A stretch of 64,000 nt of DNA from CBDFNN01 sp965250215. GTDB lineage: Bacteria; Bacteroidota; Rhodothermia; Rhodothermales; DATKEJ01. Position numbers and translations under genes: made by a program. The stretch is from assembly GCA_965250215.1 (NCBI GenBank), contig CBDFNN010000004.1, forward strand, positions 3,596,001 through 3,660,000, written 5' to 3'. The notes under the pieces are model-generated. The model was given only the letters and a program-made list of their open reading frames with translations, did not search any database and was not told the DNA's origin. The stretch's first letter is position 1, and each line of letters starts with the position of its first letter. Positions 47,924-57,291 of this stretch are shown piece after piece.

Positions 47924-49060
47924 CTAGCTTTTTGACTTACGAACAGCATCAAGCAATTGTTCAATTGTCGACAAAATCTCCTCTTCAGTAGTGAAGCGTC
48001 CAAGACTTATTCTAATTGACGAGAGTGCTTCCTGATCACTTAATCCCATGGCCTTCAAGACTCGACTTGGCTCTGAAGAACCACTAGAACAAGCACTTCC
48101 GGGAGATATAGCCAGCCCTCTCAGTGCCCTAATCAGTTTGTCGCTTCGAAGACTTGGGATTCGAAGGTTACAAGTCTGGACCAATCGTTTTGTGCTAGAT
48201 CCATTTATCACAAGTTCGTCAATTTCCTTCTTTAAGCTCGTTTCTAAAATGTCCCGCAAGAACTGCATCTTTTGATACTGGTCATCGCCTAACTCGGATA
48301 CGATTTCTGCAGCCTTACCCATCCCAACGATTCCAGGAGTATTACTCGTTCCTCCTCGGAGTCCTGACTCCTGCCCTCCCCCTGTAATTTGTGGTATTAG
48401 TCCTTTAGCCCGATCCGACAAAGCAATTAGTCCGACTCCTTTTGGCCCATAAAACTTGTGGCTAGAAGCACAGAATATATCCACGATGGAAGCATCGACC
48501 GGCATTTTCCCAATTGTCTGGGTACCATCACTAAGTAGCAATATATCTCTTCCGGCCAGATAGGAGGATAGATCACCAATTGGATTGACGACACCAGTCT
48601 CATTGTTTGCCCAGATGACTGATACTAGGATCGTGTCTGGCCGAATCGCCGATACCACCTTGTCAATTTGAAGCGATCCGTCTCGCTCCAATTCTACAAA
48701 ACTGACTTCGAATCCCGAGCGAGCCAGCACTTTGCATGTCTCGTGGACGGCCGCATGTTCTGAGGCCGTCGTAACTATGTGCCTTCCTTTGACAGACAGG
48801 GCCAATGCAAGACCTCGCAAACCAAGATTTAGTGACTCCGTGGCCCCACTGGTAAAATGTATAGAATCTTTTGAGACGCCTATTAACTCTGAAATCGATG
48901 TCCGTGATTTCTTGATTGCTGCATCTGCATACCAGCCATAGGTATGGGACTTGCTTGAGGCATTCCCGAAATTTGACGAGAAGTATGGAAGCATAGCGTC
49001 CAGGACAGCTCCGTCAACGGGGGTCGTAGCGTTGTAATCCAGATAGATCGGGTTCGACAT
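47924..49060 (-). CDS. Cysteine desulfurase (IscS/NifS type)
   Basis: PLP enzyme that takes sulfur from L-cysteine for Fe-S clusters or tRNA thiolation. 378 residues. Seen: YLDYNATTPVD at the start, TSGATESLNLGLRGLA, the PLP lysine in SSHKFYGPKG, and the mobile-loop active Cys in PGSACSSGSSEPS. It is first in a minus-strand unit with DUF2480 downstream (34 bases). IscU or SufB/C/D partners are not present in the window. Confidence 0.92.
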   Translation of the reverse strand: MSNPIYLDYNATTPVDGAVLDAMLPYFSSNFGNASSKSHTYGWYADAAIKKSRTSISELIGVSKDSIHFTSGATESLNLGLRGLALALSVKGRHIVTTASEHAAVHETCKVLARSGFEVSFVELERDGSLQIDKVVSAIRPDTILVSVIWANNETGVVNPIGDLSSYLAGRDILLLSDGTQTIGKMPVDASIVDIFCASSHKFYGPKGVGLIALSDRAKGLIPQITGGGQESGLRGGTSNTPGIVGMGKAAEIVSELGDDQYQKMQFLRDILETSLKKEIDELVINGSSTKRLVQTCNLRIPSLRSDKLIRALRGLAISPGSACSSGSSEPSRVLKAMGLSDQEALSSIRISLGRFTTEEEILSTIEQLLDAVRKSKS

Positions 49061-49177
49061 GACGAAACTTGGGGAACGATAATAATCACGCAGATGTGAC
49101 TGACTGTCTAACTAATACGGATATTACAAGCAATGTTCGAAGGACAAACGAATGCTCAAGTCGTCTTCAAGAAAAGA

Positions 49178-50113
49178 CTATATCTTTTCCATGAAGTAGT
49201 CAAGGGTAATTTTCAATCCTTCTGAGCGGTTGACCTTGGGCTCCCAACCAAGAACTGAGCGCGCTTTTGTGATATCTGGCTTCCGTACTTTGGGATCATC
49301 GGCAGGCAAATCCTGGAAAGTGAGTTTACTTTTTGACGCAGTTAGTTCAATTACCTCTTTGGCAAAATCTCCTATCGAAATCTCATCCGGGTTTCCGATA
49401 TTCGTTGGATCACTTTCGTCCGATAATAGCAGTTGGACGATACCCTGAACTAGATCATCTACGTAGCAAAACGACCTTGTCTGTGAACCATCACCGAAAA
49501 CAGTAATGTCCTCTCCTCTAAGGGCTTGCGACATAAAATTTGGCAGCGCTCGTCCATCGTCTAATCTCATCCTTGGGCCGTAGGTGTTGAAAATCCTAAT
49601 GATCCGTGTTTCAACCGCGTGGTAGCGATGGTAGGCCATGGTGATTGCTTCCGCGAATCTCTTGGCCTCGTCGTAGACGCCACGAAATCCAACTGGATTT
49701 ACATTGCCCCAATAAGACTCTGGCTGAGGATGAATAAGAGGATCTCCGTAGACTTCACTCGTTGAAGCGAGAAAAAAACGTGCTCCTTTCGCTTTCGACA
49801 AACCAAGGAGATTGTGAGTACCCAGAGCTCCGACTTTCAGAGTTTGAATTGGAAGTTTCAGATAGTCAATCGGAGAAGCTGGGCTGGCAAAATTTAATAC
49901 GTAATCTACATCTCCAGGTACATAGATGAACTTGGATACGTCGTGATTGATGAATTCGAAATCAGGATTGCCAAAAAGATGTGCCACATTTTCTGGATTG
50001 CCAGTAATGAGGTTATCCATACAGATGACTTTATGTCCGTCTGTTAGGAATCTGTCGCAAAGATGCGATCCGATAAATCCTGAGCCACCGGCAATAAGCG
50101 TTGTTTTCTTCAT
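49178..50113 (-). CDS. UDP-glucuronate decarboxylase (UDP-xylose synthase)
   Basis: NAD-dependent SDR that converts UDP-glucuronate to UDP-xylose. 311 residues with the nucleotide loop GGSGFIGSHLCDRFL, the typical VLNFASPASPIDYLKLPI, ASTSEVYGDP, and the catalytic YDEAKRFAEA (Tyr-x-x-x-Lys). The NPVGFRGVYDE phrase is characteristic of UXS rather than other epimerases. It follows UDP-glucose dehydrogenase by four bases, the enzyme that supplies its substrate, so the operon can make UDP-GlcA and UDP-Xyl for the exopolysaccharide. Confidence 0.9.
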   Translation of the reverse strand: MKKTTLIAGGSGFIGSHLCDRFLTDGHKVICMDNLITGNPENVAHLFGNPDFEFINHDVSKFIYVPGDVDYVLNFASPASPIDYLKLPIQTLKVGALGTHNLLGLSKAKGARFFLASTSEVYGDPLIHPQPESYWGNVNPVGFRGVYDEAKRFAEAITMAYHRYHAVETRIIRIFNTYGPRMRLDDGRALPNFMSQALRGEDITVFGDGSQTRSFCYVDDLVQGIVQLLLSDESDPTNIGNPDEISIGDFAKEVIELTASKSKLTFQDLPADDPKVRKPDITKARSVLGWEPKVNRSEGLKITLDYFMEKI

Positions 50114-50117
50114 AACT

Positions 50118-51467
50118 TTATGACTTGCTTAGACTGCCGACAATTTCCTTCGAGCTTCGTCCTATACTGTAATAATCAAATCCTTCTTCGGTCATAGAAG
50201 CAGGATCAAAGACGTTGCGCCCGTCAAAAACCAGTGGGTTCTTGAGTAACATTTTTATCTGCTGAAACTCTGGATGCCGGAATTCATGCCACTCCGTACA
50301 GATTAACAAAGCGTCCGCGTCCATTAGTGTTGAATAAGAGTCCTCAGCGTATTCAATTTTGTCACCAAAAACGGCCTTTGTAGTATCCATAGCCTCAGGG
50401 TCGAAGGCAGAGACGCTAGCTCCTGCTTCTAGTAAATGCTCGATTGTGACATGTGCTGGGGCTTCACGAATGTCATCCGTGTTTGGTTTGAATGCCAGTC
50501 CCCAAATGGCAAACTTCCGTCCTTCCAAATTCCCATCAAAGTGATCTTGAACTTTGTTGAAAAGAATTTTTCTCTGGTCGATGTTGACTCCTACGACGGA
50601 CTCAAGAATCCTCAATCGCGATCCGTGCTTTGTACCTGTTTCTACTAGAGCTTGAACATCTTTCGGGAAACAGCTTCCACCATAGCCCACTCCAGGGTAA
50701 AGGAAGGGAGATCCGATCCGATGATCAGAGCCCATAACTCGTCGAATATTGTCAACATTTGCCCCAACTTTTTCACAAAGATTAGCAATCTCATTCATGA
50801 ATGAAATCTTGGTCGCTAGGAACGAGTTGGCAGCATATTTTGACATTTCAGCTGTTCGCTCATCCATGACAAAAATCGGATTCCCATTGCGTACAAAGGG
50901 TTCGTACAACTTTCTCATTATATCCTGTGCTCTCACACTCGATGAGCCAATAACAATCCTTTCTGGTTTCATGAAATCGTCTACAGCAACACCTTCACGA
51001 AGGAATTCAGGATTAGAAACTACATCGAAGTCCTTTCCGGCCTCAGCATCACAATTGGACTCGATTGCCTCACGGACCAAATCCGCCGTCCCAACAGGAA
51101 CGGTGCTTTTTGTGACGATGACTTTATAGGAGTCAAGCAGTGGTCCTAATTGTCTTGCGACACCCAACACGTAAGACAAATCTGCAGAGCCATCCTCACC
51201 AGGAGGTGTTGGTAGAGCAAGAAAAATGACATCACTTGTTGCAACGGCACCCTCCAGTTCAGTTGTAAAATGTAACCGGTTTCTTGATCGATTTCTATCA
51301 AAGAAAAGCTTTAACCCAGGCTCAAAGATTGTCAATTCGCCAGATCTAAGGCGGTCAACTTTACTCGAATCCACGTCTACGCAGGTAACATGGTTACCCA
51401 TTTCGGCCAAGCATGTGCCAGCCACAAGGCCCACATAACCTGTGCCGACAATTGTCAGCTTAGTCAT
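50118..51467 (-). CDS. ugd: UDP-glucose 6-dehydrogenase
   Basis: Makes UDP-glucuronate by two NAD-dependent oxidations of UDP-glucose. 449 residues. The Rossmann loop is GTGYVGLVAGTCLAE, the thioester Cys is in GYGGSCFPKDVQAL, and GLAFKPNTDDIREAP marks the C-terminal domain. It lies in the exopolysaccharide operon between the SLBB protein and UDP-xylose synthase. Confidence 0.95.
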   Translation of the reverse strand: MTKLTIVGTGYVGLVAGTCLAEMGNHVTCVDVDSSKVDRLRSGELTIFEPGLKLFFDRNRSRNRLHFTTELEGAVATSDVIFLALPTPPGEDGSADLSYVLGVARQLGPLLDSYKVIVTKSTVPVGTADLVREAIESNCDAEAGKDFDVVSNPEFLREGVAVDDFMKPERIVIGSSSVRAQDIMRKLYEPFVRNGNPIFVMDERTAEMSKYAANSFLATKISFMNEIANLCEKVGANVDNIRRVMGSDHRIGSPFLYPGVGYGGSCFPKDVQALVETGTKHGSRLRILESVVGVNIDQRKILFNKVQDHFDGNLEGRKFAIWGLAFKPNTDDIREAPAHVTIEHLLEAGASVSAFDPEAMDTTKAVFGDKIEYAEDSYSTLMDADALLICTEWHEFRHPEFQQIKMLLKNPLVFDGRNVFDPASMTEEGFDYYSIGRSSKEIVGSLSKS

Positions 51468-51501
51468 CTTATTTACGAGGTGGGATTACAGAGACGATGA
51501 A

Positions 51502-52038
51502 CTAGTTCACCTGATTTGCCCTTAAAACAATAAGGACAATAGTTGCTGTCAATTGGGAAAGTGGCAAAAGCCATTGCGTTACCCATTGATTTTTGGAGGT
51601 ATCGATAGTTTCAATCATGATAACGTCTCCATTTTCCAAATTAGGGAAGCTTCCTTGAAGATTTAATAGGTTTTGGAAATCTTGTTCGAAGACGACACTT
51701 CTATTAGAATTGATTCCTCTCGAAATTCGGACGGTAGTTATCCTCGAGACCAATCTGGAGTCTCGTGTCGTATTTAACGGCCCTCCGGACAAAGCAATCA
51801 GGTCGCCCAGGTTAGCATCAAGAGGTACTTCAAATCTACCGGGGAATCTTACGGTTCCCCAAACGTCAACTTCAATTGACTGATCACCTTGGGTAACATA
51901 GCTGTATCTAGCCGCGGAACCACTCTGCAATCCCGACCCAATGATTTGGGGTAATTGTGCAAATGCAGGACTCGCGCCCAAGAAAATAAAGAGTGCAAAA
52001 AGTGCGTACTTAGGGCGCATTGAATTAATGTATTTCAT
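51502..52038 (-). CDS. SLBB-domain export protein with C-terminal hydrophobic segment
   Basis: 178 residues: signal peptide ending SPAFAQ, one SLBB-type region (about 50-125, IEVDVWGTVRFPGRFEVP, LGDLIALSGGPL), and a C-terminal hydrophobic segment (TATIVLIVLR). It belongs with Wza-type polysaccharide export proteins by its SLBB domain but the usual N-terminal Poly_export domain is missing. Start at 52038 or the in-frame ATG at 52020. It follows the Wzc-like kinase by 16 bases; exopolysaccharide export is inferred. Confidence 0.75.
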   Translation of the reverse strand: MKYINSMRPKYALFALFIFLGASPAFAQLPQIIGSGLQSGSAARYSYVTQGDQSIEVDVWGTVRFPGRFEVPLDANLGDLIALSGGPLNTTRDSRLVSRITTVRISRGINSNRSVVFEQDFQNLLNLQGSFPNLENGDVIMIETIDTSKNQWVTQWLLPLSQLTATIVLIVLRANQVN

Positions 52039-52054
52039 TGTTTGGGATATGGAA

Positions 52055-54475
52055 CTATGCGACTTCGTCTTTTTCTAGCTGCTTGGCTTTTGAACCTCTA
52101 GAGCTCTCGCCGTAGTAGTCATATCCGTAGCGAGATCCGTATCCGTATCCGTATCCGTACGAGTAACGATATCCGTAGTAGCCATATGCTTTCTTGACAT
52201 CAAAGCGGTTGAGAACGGCACCAACTAGCGGCGCATCAACAGCTTGGAGCGATTGAACTGTTCGTTCAAGAGAATGAAGATCGGTCTCATTCGCAGAAAT
52301 CACTACTACCGAAGCATCGCTATGGGTAGACAAAAGAACTGAATCAGTAACAGCAAGGACGGGAGGCGTATCAATAATGATATAGTCAAACTCACCCCTA
52401 AATCGCTGAATCAAATCTCTCATCTTTCGAGATCCCATCAATTCTGCTGGGTTTGGCACTGAAGACCCGGCGGGAATCGCGTAGAGATCATCTATGCCGG
52501 TCGAGTATTTGTCACGATCGAAGACTTCACGATCAAATAGCAACTCAACAAGACCTGGTTCTCGATTCAAACCAAGCATCTTATGACCAGTCGGTCTCCT
52601 GAGGTCTGAGTCAATGTAGAGAGTGGGTCTACCAGCCTGCGCCATGGTGATGGCCAAGTTGGTTGCGGTAACGGTTTTACCTTCACCTGGACCAGAACTC
52701 GTAATCATGATGACCTGAATCTTCTCATCCGGTCTTGAGAACTGGATGTTTGTTCTAAGCCGTCTATAGGTCTCTGATACAGGAGACAATGGATTAAGCA
52801 GGGCTATTAAGCTCGTACTGTAGGATCTACCATCCCCTGAAATACGCGACTTGCCTTCAAAATCTTCTTTGATGACCCGAGACATATCTGGGACTATACC
52901 CACTACACTGATACCTGCCTTTTTAACATCCTCAGGCTTTCTGATTCTATGATCCATCGCATTTCTTAGGAAAACGATGCACATGCCGAGAACCAGCCCG
53001 AATAGCGATCCAAGGATCAAGTTCAGAGGTACGTTTGGTCTAACAGGTACTTTAGGCTCAACGGCATCATCTACAATAGAAACATATCCAATCTCCGATT
53101 CCTCAGCGACTTTTGCCTCTGTAAGCTTTTCAGCTATTGTGCCATACACACCTGATTGTGAGGTCAACTCACGGTCGAGTCTAGCTTGCGTGATCGATTT
53201 TGCAGGAATCCTTCGTAACTTGGCCTGATACTGTCCAAGCCTTCTCTCCAGCACATTCAAGGCACGTGTCTTCGCAGATACAGCAATTTTAGCTCGGTCA
53301 ATCTGACCTCTTAACGAAGATACCAAAGCTAGGGGATTTCCAGCTCCGGCAGCTGAAACATCAATACCACCCGCTGCTTCCACTTCACTAAGAAGTTGGG
53401 CGTTGTATTTCTCAAGATCATTCTGGTAGGCTACTTGTTGCCTAATCAGTAGGCTAAGTTTTCCATCTGCGCTTTCATTCCCACGAAGTCCAGGATTCTT
53501 GGAATAGTAGTTGTCAATCTCCCCTTCGATCTGGAACAACCTTTCCTTGGTCATTTCAATCCTACGATCGACACTCGAATTCATTCGAGCCTGGACTCCA
53601 GGCTGAGCCGTGGCCAATTGATTTTCGAGTGAACCAAGTGAACTGCGTGCCTCCGCCAGATCAACTTCAGCAACGTCTCTCTGAGCTTGGACGGTAGAAA
53701 TTGAAATTGTTAACTGAGCTACCTCAGCCTCACTAGTCAAGGCTCCCTGAATAGATTGGAATTGTTCGACCTCTGTCTCAATTCGACCAATGTCAGTCTC
53801 AAGTCCACCAACAGATCTCTCAAGGATACTTTTGGTCTTAGAAGCTTTGAGTCTGCTTTTTTCGATATTCGCAATAAGGTATTCTCTGGCGTATACGTCT
53901 GCGATGAGAGTCGCTTCAGCCGGATCGGTGCTTGTCCCCTTAATACCGATCATATCGACGTCACTCGAAATAGGCGATACATCGATATACCCATTGACTA
54001 GTCTAGCTGCGACATCATCTACTGTTGCCGGCTGTCCGTTGACATCTCCGAGAATTGAAAGTGACTGCTCTGAGTTGGCAGAAAACTGCTCATCCATAAT
54101 TCGCTTGGCAACCTGCCTAGCCAGTCGATGTGACTTAAGGATCTCGACCTCATTAAATACTTTTCGGTCAGCTGAACCGAGGAGCATATCTTCAAGGCTT
54201 TTACTTCCTCCTTTAGTCTGCTCAACAAGAATCACAGATCGTGACTCGTATTCTGGAGCTTGCATAAAGGTATAAAACGCAACTGCAATAAAAACGATCG
54301 AAAAACAAGAAAGAATCGACCATTTCCCTTTCAGAAGAATATCTAAGAAATCACGTAAGGCAAATTCGGTATCGACGCCATCGGAAAGTTGATTCTGTGA
54401 GGCAGAACCATGGTTGTCAATCCCGTTCGTACCGTTTGAATGACCGTAATTATCGTTTAATCCGGAGTGGTTCAT
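52055..54475 (-). CDS. Wzc-like tyrosine autokinase / polysaccharide chain-length regulator
   Basis: Inner-membrane polysaccharide co-polymerase fused to a BY-kinase, 806 residues. N-terminal Wzz region with TM at about 50-75, long coiled coil (about 200-460), second TM near 490, then the kinase: Walker A SSGPGEGKTVTATNLA, Walker A' YIDSDLRRP, Walker B YIIIDTPPVL. The C-terminus is a tyrosine-rich tail with about fifteen Tyr within 30 residues, the autophosphorylation cluster. It is the first gene of the minus-strand exopolysaccharide operon and controls polymer length and export. Confidence 0.93.
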   Translation of the reverse strand: MNHSGLNDNYGHSNGTNGIDNHGSASQNQLSDGVDTEFALRDFLDILLKGKWSILSCFSIVFIAVAFYTFMQAPEYESRSVILVEQTKGGSKSLEDMLLGSADRKVFNEVEILKSHRLARQVAKRIMDEQFSANSEQSLSILGDVNGQPATVDDVAARLVNGYIDVSPISSDVDMIGIKGTSTDPAEATLIADVYAREYLIANIEKSRLKASKTKSILERSVGGLETDIGRIETEVEQFQSIQGALTSEAEVAQLTISISTVQAQRDVAEVDLAEARSSLGSLENQLATAQPGVQARMNSSVDRRIEMTKERLFQIEGEIDNYYSKNPGLRGNESADGKLSLLIRQQVAYQNDLEKYNAQLLSEVEAAGGIDVSAAGAGNPLALVSSLRGQIDRAKIAVSAKTRALNVLERRLGQYQAKLRRIPAKSITQARLDRELTSQSGVYGTIAEKLTEAKVAEESEIGYVSIVDDAVEPKVPVRPNVPLNLILGSLFGLVLGMCIVFLRNAMDHRIRKPEDVKKAGISVVGIVPDMSRVIKEDFEGKSRISGDGRSYSTSLIALLNPLSPVSETYRRLRTNIQFSRPDEKIQVIMITSSGPGEGKTVTATNLAITMAQAGRPTLYIDSDLRRPTGHKMLGLNREPGLVELLFDREVFDRDKYSTGIDDLYAIPAGSSVPNPAELMGSRKMRDLIQRFRGEFDYIIIDTPPVLAVTDSVLLSTHSDASVVVISANETDLHSLERTVQSLQAVDAPLVGAVLNRFDVKKAYGYYGYRYSYGYGYGYGSRYGYDYYGESSRGSKAKQLEKDEVA

Positions 54476-54861
54476 TCGCTAAACACCATTTATGGTTATG
54501 CAGTTAATAGAGAGAGTAGATTACGTAAGGCAATTCGTAACAATCTATCAGAGCATACAAAAGCTAAAGTTATAAAAATCTAAATTTAAGCGGTCCTAGG
54601 ACCGGGGCGAACTGTTTGCAGACACCACAGTCAAGGAAAATAGGAAAATTGACTGAAACGGGAAAGCAATAATGTCATTACACAATCTCTTCATTCCGAT
54701 TGGCAATTAATCGGGGAGTTTTGTGCACGAGAGCAATTCAAAGCCTTATACCACACTATCAAGTCAAGTTTCAAGAAAGGTCAATCAAGTTCGAACTGAT
54801 TTACTACCTCTTGCTCGAAATAAATTTTGCGAAAAGCTTGATCGGCTCTGACTCTCCGGTA
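54476..54861. other. Intergenic region upstream of the exopolysaccharide operon
   Basis: 386 bases without a supportable gene. It should contain the minus-strand promoter of the Wzc-like gene; it is AT-rich near 54540-54590 and holds the perfect palindrome at 54591. I see no clear -10/-35, riboswitch or small RNA signature. Possible attenuation or regulator binding is open. Confidence 0.4.
54591..54604. repeat. 14-base perfect palindrome CGGTCCTAGGACCG
   Basis: Self-complementary sequence about 115 bases upstream of the exopolysaccharide operon start. It could be a dimeric regulator site or a short hairpin; no U-rich tract follows on the minus strand. It is the most conspicuous symmetric element in the 386-base gap. 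Confidence 0.5.
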
Positions 54862-56274
54862 CTATAGAGTCTTAAGATACTCAATTACCTTTATCCGATC
54901 GCCTTCGCTTAGACTATCGCCATATAGATGACCGTCATTTCCATAACCAGAAATTCGGGTATCGTAAACATTTCCTTCGTCACCGACAGCAGAATCCCAT
55001 TCCCATCCGAGTCTTTGATAATCATAGCTCGATGAGTCAAAGTCACGTGTCCATACATCCGGTCTAATGGGGCTGTTCAATACCGCCTCGACGTTTGGCA
55101 CTGACCCGTTATGTAGATAGGGTGCACTGGCCCAAATTCCGTCTAGAGGTGGTGCGAGATATCCATCTGAAATTTCCAGCCTGCCCCTATTTTGGCCTGA
55201 CCCAAACCAACTCTCATTGTTGTATCGATCAATAAAATCTGAGTTTAGTTGATAGCTGTCCAGAAGAGCGGGATCTGTACCAATGTCATCCCGATGAATA
55301 ACGAGATTGGGATAGGACGATGTAGATCCATAAGTCCCGTGACAAGTCGAACATTTATTCTCGAATATTTGACTCCCCTGCTCGGCCCGAGATTCATCAA
55401 CAGACCTGGGATATCTAGGTGCTTCGATGGAATTGATATATGACATTATATCGGGAAACCTTGAGTCAATTGATTGTGCGTCGCCAATGTCTCTCAATGT
55501 CAACAAGCTCGAGGTCATACTTATTCTTGAGAAATCTCCCCGTCCCAAGGCTGTGTAGAACATGGCATTCTTCTTTTTCATCAACCACCAAGGTGGCACG
55601 TCACTTGGGACTGGCTCGCTTGGAATTGGAAGCGGGAAAATTGCCTCGTTACTCCAAGCTAAATCACTTGGATTTCGATGAGCAGCCAACACAAATGTCA
55701 ATCGGTCTGCAGGATTAACTCCTCTAGATCGAAGAACGATGTTGGGTCCCGTCGCTAAAGTCGCTTCTCTAAATGGCAGATAGGCCTCCCATTCAGGAGA
55801 ATCTGTACCATGGGTCAGTCTAACGGCGTTATCCATAAAGGGGATAATTGCAGCTGAATTGATCGAATAGTCCGTGCTAGTATTACCAAGTCCGATTATA
55901 TATTCCCCATCTAATTCGCCTGCGTGACAAGTGAGGCAATTTGGAGAGGCCGTCCAAACTCCATTTGGAGCTACCGATGCATTGAACTCGGCAGGAAGTC
56001 CCTGATTATTTCCATCTCTAGAAATTTCTCCAAGCGAACCAAAATCCAGAAGGGGAAGAAGAGCAGTAAAAACCTCAAGCGGAATACCAGTCCCTACATA
56101 GTCTCCGGTCGTTAGATATTCATAACCCGCTAGGGCGTCTCCTGATCTCTGCTGACTTGGTTCTACAAAACTTGAACGAAACATTAGAACTTCTTCCTCC
56201 GGACTATTGGAGTCGCATGAGGAAAGGAAGGAAAGGACGACAAATACACCGAGACTAATTCTGATAGAGCTCAT
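54862..56274 (-). CDS. Diheme c-type cytochrome lipoprotein (RoxA/peroxidase-like)
   Basis: 470 residues from the ATG at 56274, giving a lipoprotein signal (LGVFVVLSFLSSC). Two CXXCH heme sites are seen: CLTCH near residue 110 and CSTCH near 290. Downstream phrases APPLDGIWASAPYLHNGSVPN resemble di-heme rubber-oxygenase (RoxA/RoxB) and cytochrome-c-peroxidase-like proteins, from memory of the family. Function is inferred as periplasmic electron transfer or oxygenase. The start overlaps the end of the parvulin gene by 20 bases. Confidence 0.8.
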   Translation of the reverse strand: MSSIRISLGVFVVLSFLSSCDSNSPEEEVLMFRSSFVEPSQQRSGDALAGYEYLTTGDYVGTGIPLEVFTALLPLLDFGSLGEISRDGNNQGLPAEFNASVAPNGVWTASPNCLTCHAGELDGEYIIGLGNTSTDYSINSAAIIPFMDNAVRLTHGTDSPEWEAYLPFREATLATGPNIVLRSRGVNPADRLTFVLAAHRNPSDLAWSNEAIFPLPIPSEPVPSDVPPWWLMKKKNAMFYTALGRGDFSRISMTSSLLTLRDIGDAQSIDSRFPDIMSYINSIEAPRYPRSVDESRAEQGSQIFENKCSTCHGTYGSTSSYPNLVIHRDDIGTDPALLDSYQLNSDFIDRYNNESWFGSGQNRGRLEISDGYLAPPLDGIWASAPYLHNGSVPNVEAVLNSPIRPDVWTRDFDSSSYDYQRLGWEWDSAVGDEGNVYDTRISGYGNDGHLYGDSLSEGDRIKVIEYLKTL

Positions 56275-57268
56275 CAGATATATGGTCATCATTGAGGTGA
56301 AGGCTTGCCTTGCTTTTTAGCAGGGAAATCTCAGCACTCTGTCTCTCACGCTGCCTTTGGTTGACGAGTAATTTTCTCGCTTCACCTTTTGACATTGCCT
56401 CCTCTGTTCTTCTGTCAGTCAATTTTATTATGTGAAATCCAAACGGGGATTGAACAAGTTTAGGATGTAGATCTCCTAGGTCTTTCAGAGAAAAGGCAGC
56501 AATCTCAAAGGCATCTACCATTTGTCCTCGCCTCATGAATCCAAGATCTCCACCTGCGCCCCTACTTCCATCATCGCTATGCCTCGATGCAAGATCACTA
56601 AATTGATTTCCTGATTTCACAGAATCAAGAACCGACTGCGCCAGCAGTTCAAGTGCATCAACCTTAAAGGCGGTTGACAGACGATCTAACCCGAACAATA
56701 TGTGAGAAACTCTAATGCTTTCGCGCTGAGCGTCGATAAAGGACTCCAATTCCTCTTGGCTAGGGTTCTCAATGGAGTTCCGAATGGCTTTCAACAAAGC
56801 CTGCGACATAAGTCGATTTTCCGTGTCCACCGTAAACTCAGATTTTGTCATATGCAACGATTCTAGTTCGTCCTCGAAGCCTTCCGAACTACCAATTCGT
56901 TCTTTATAGGAATCAATATCCTTTTGGACTTCGGCATCATCCACAATGATGCCCCTCGACCTGGCCTCTTGCAGCAGGATGTGGTTTTGAAGAAAGAATT
57001 CAACAATTTCCTTTCTCATTTTCCCACCTTGGACTGGATCTTTCATGACTTCCGGCGCTAGGGCCGAAAGCCTTTCGATTCGTCCAATAAAGCCAGTCAA
57101 TGCTAGGGTATCCGCAATTCCATGACTTCTGGCAATTGCGACAATCTGAGGATCGTCAAGATCGAAATAGACCTGATATTCTGGCCCAAGTTCGAGATCA
57201 GCAACCGTCCCGCCGCAGCTAAAGAGAAATACGATCGTGAATAGAAATGAATAACTTAGTTGCCGCAT
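56255..57268 (-). CDS. Parvulin-type peptidyl-prolyl isomerase (SurA/PrsA-like), lipoprotein
   Basis: 337 residues with a lipoprotein signal (FLFSCGG, Cys near 18). An N-terminal chaperone helical domain (about 40-190) is followed by a parvulin domain (about 195-300, IRVSHILFG, GGDLGFMRRGQMVDAFE, and FGFHIIKLTD). It likely assists folding of outer-membrane or secreted proteins. It follows clpP by 23 bases and overlaps the cytochrome gene. Confidence 0.87.
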   Translation of the reverse strand: MRQLSYSFLFTIVFLFSCGGTVADLELGPEYQVYFDLDDPQIVAIARSHGIADTLALTGFIGRIERLSALAPEVMKDPVQGGKMRKEIVEFFLQNHILLQEARSRGIIVDDAEVQKDIDSYKERIGSSEGFEDELESLHMTKSEFTVDTENRLMSQALLKAIRNSIENPSQEELESFIDAQRESIRVSHILFGLDRLSTAFKVDALELLAQSVLDSVKSGNQFSDLASRHSDDGSRGAGGDLGFMRRGQMVDAFEIAAFSLKDLGDLHPKLVQSPFGFHIIKLTDRRTEEAMSKGEARKLLVNQRQRERQSAEISLLKSKASLHLNDDHISDELYQN

Positions 57269-57291
57269 TTGAATTTAGCTTTTCCCAAAAA

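Noticed and set aside
47890..48003. Extended N-terminus of the DUF2480 protein
   Set aside because: It overlaps the cysteine desulfurase end, and family homology begins at the ATG at 47889.
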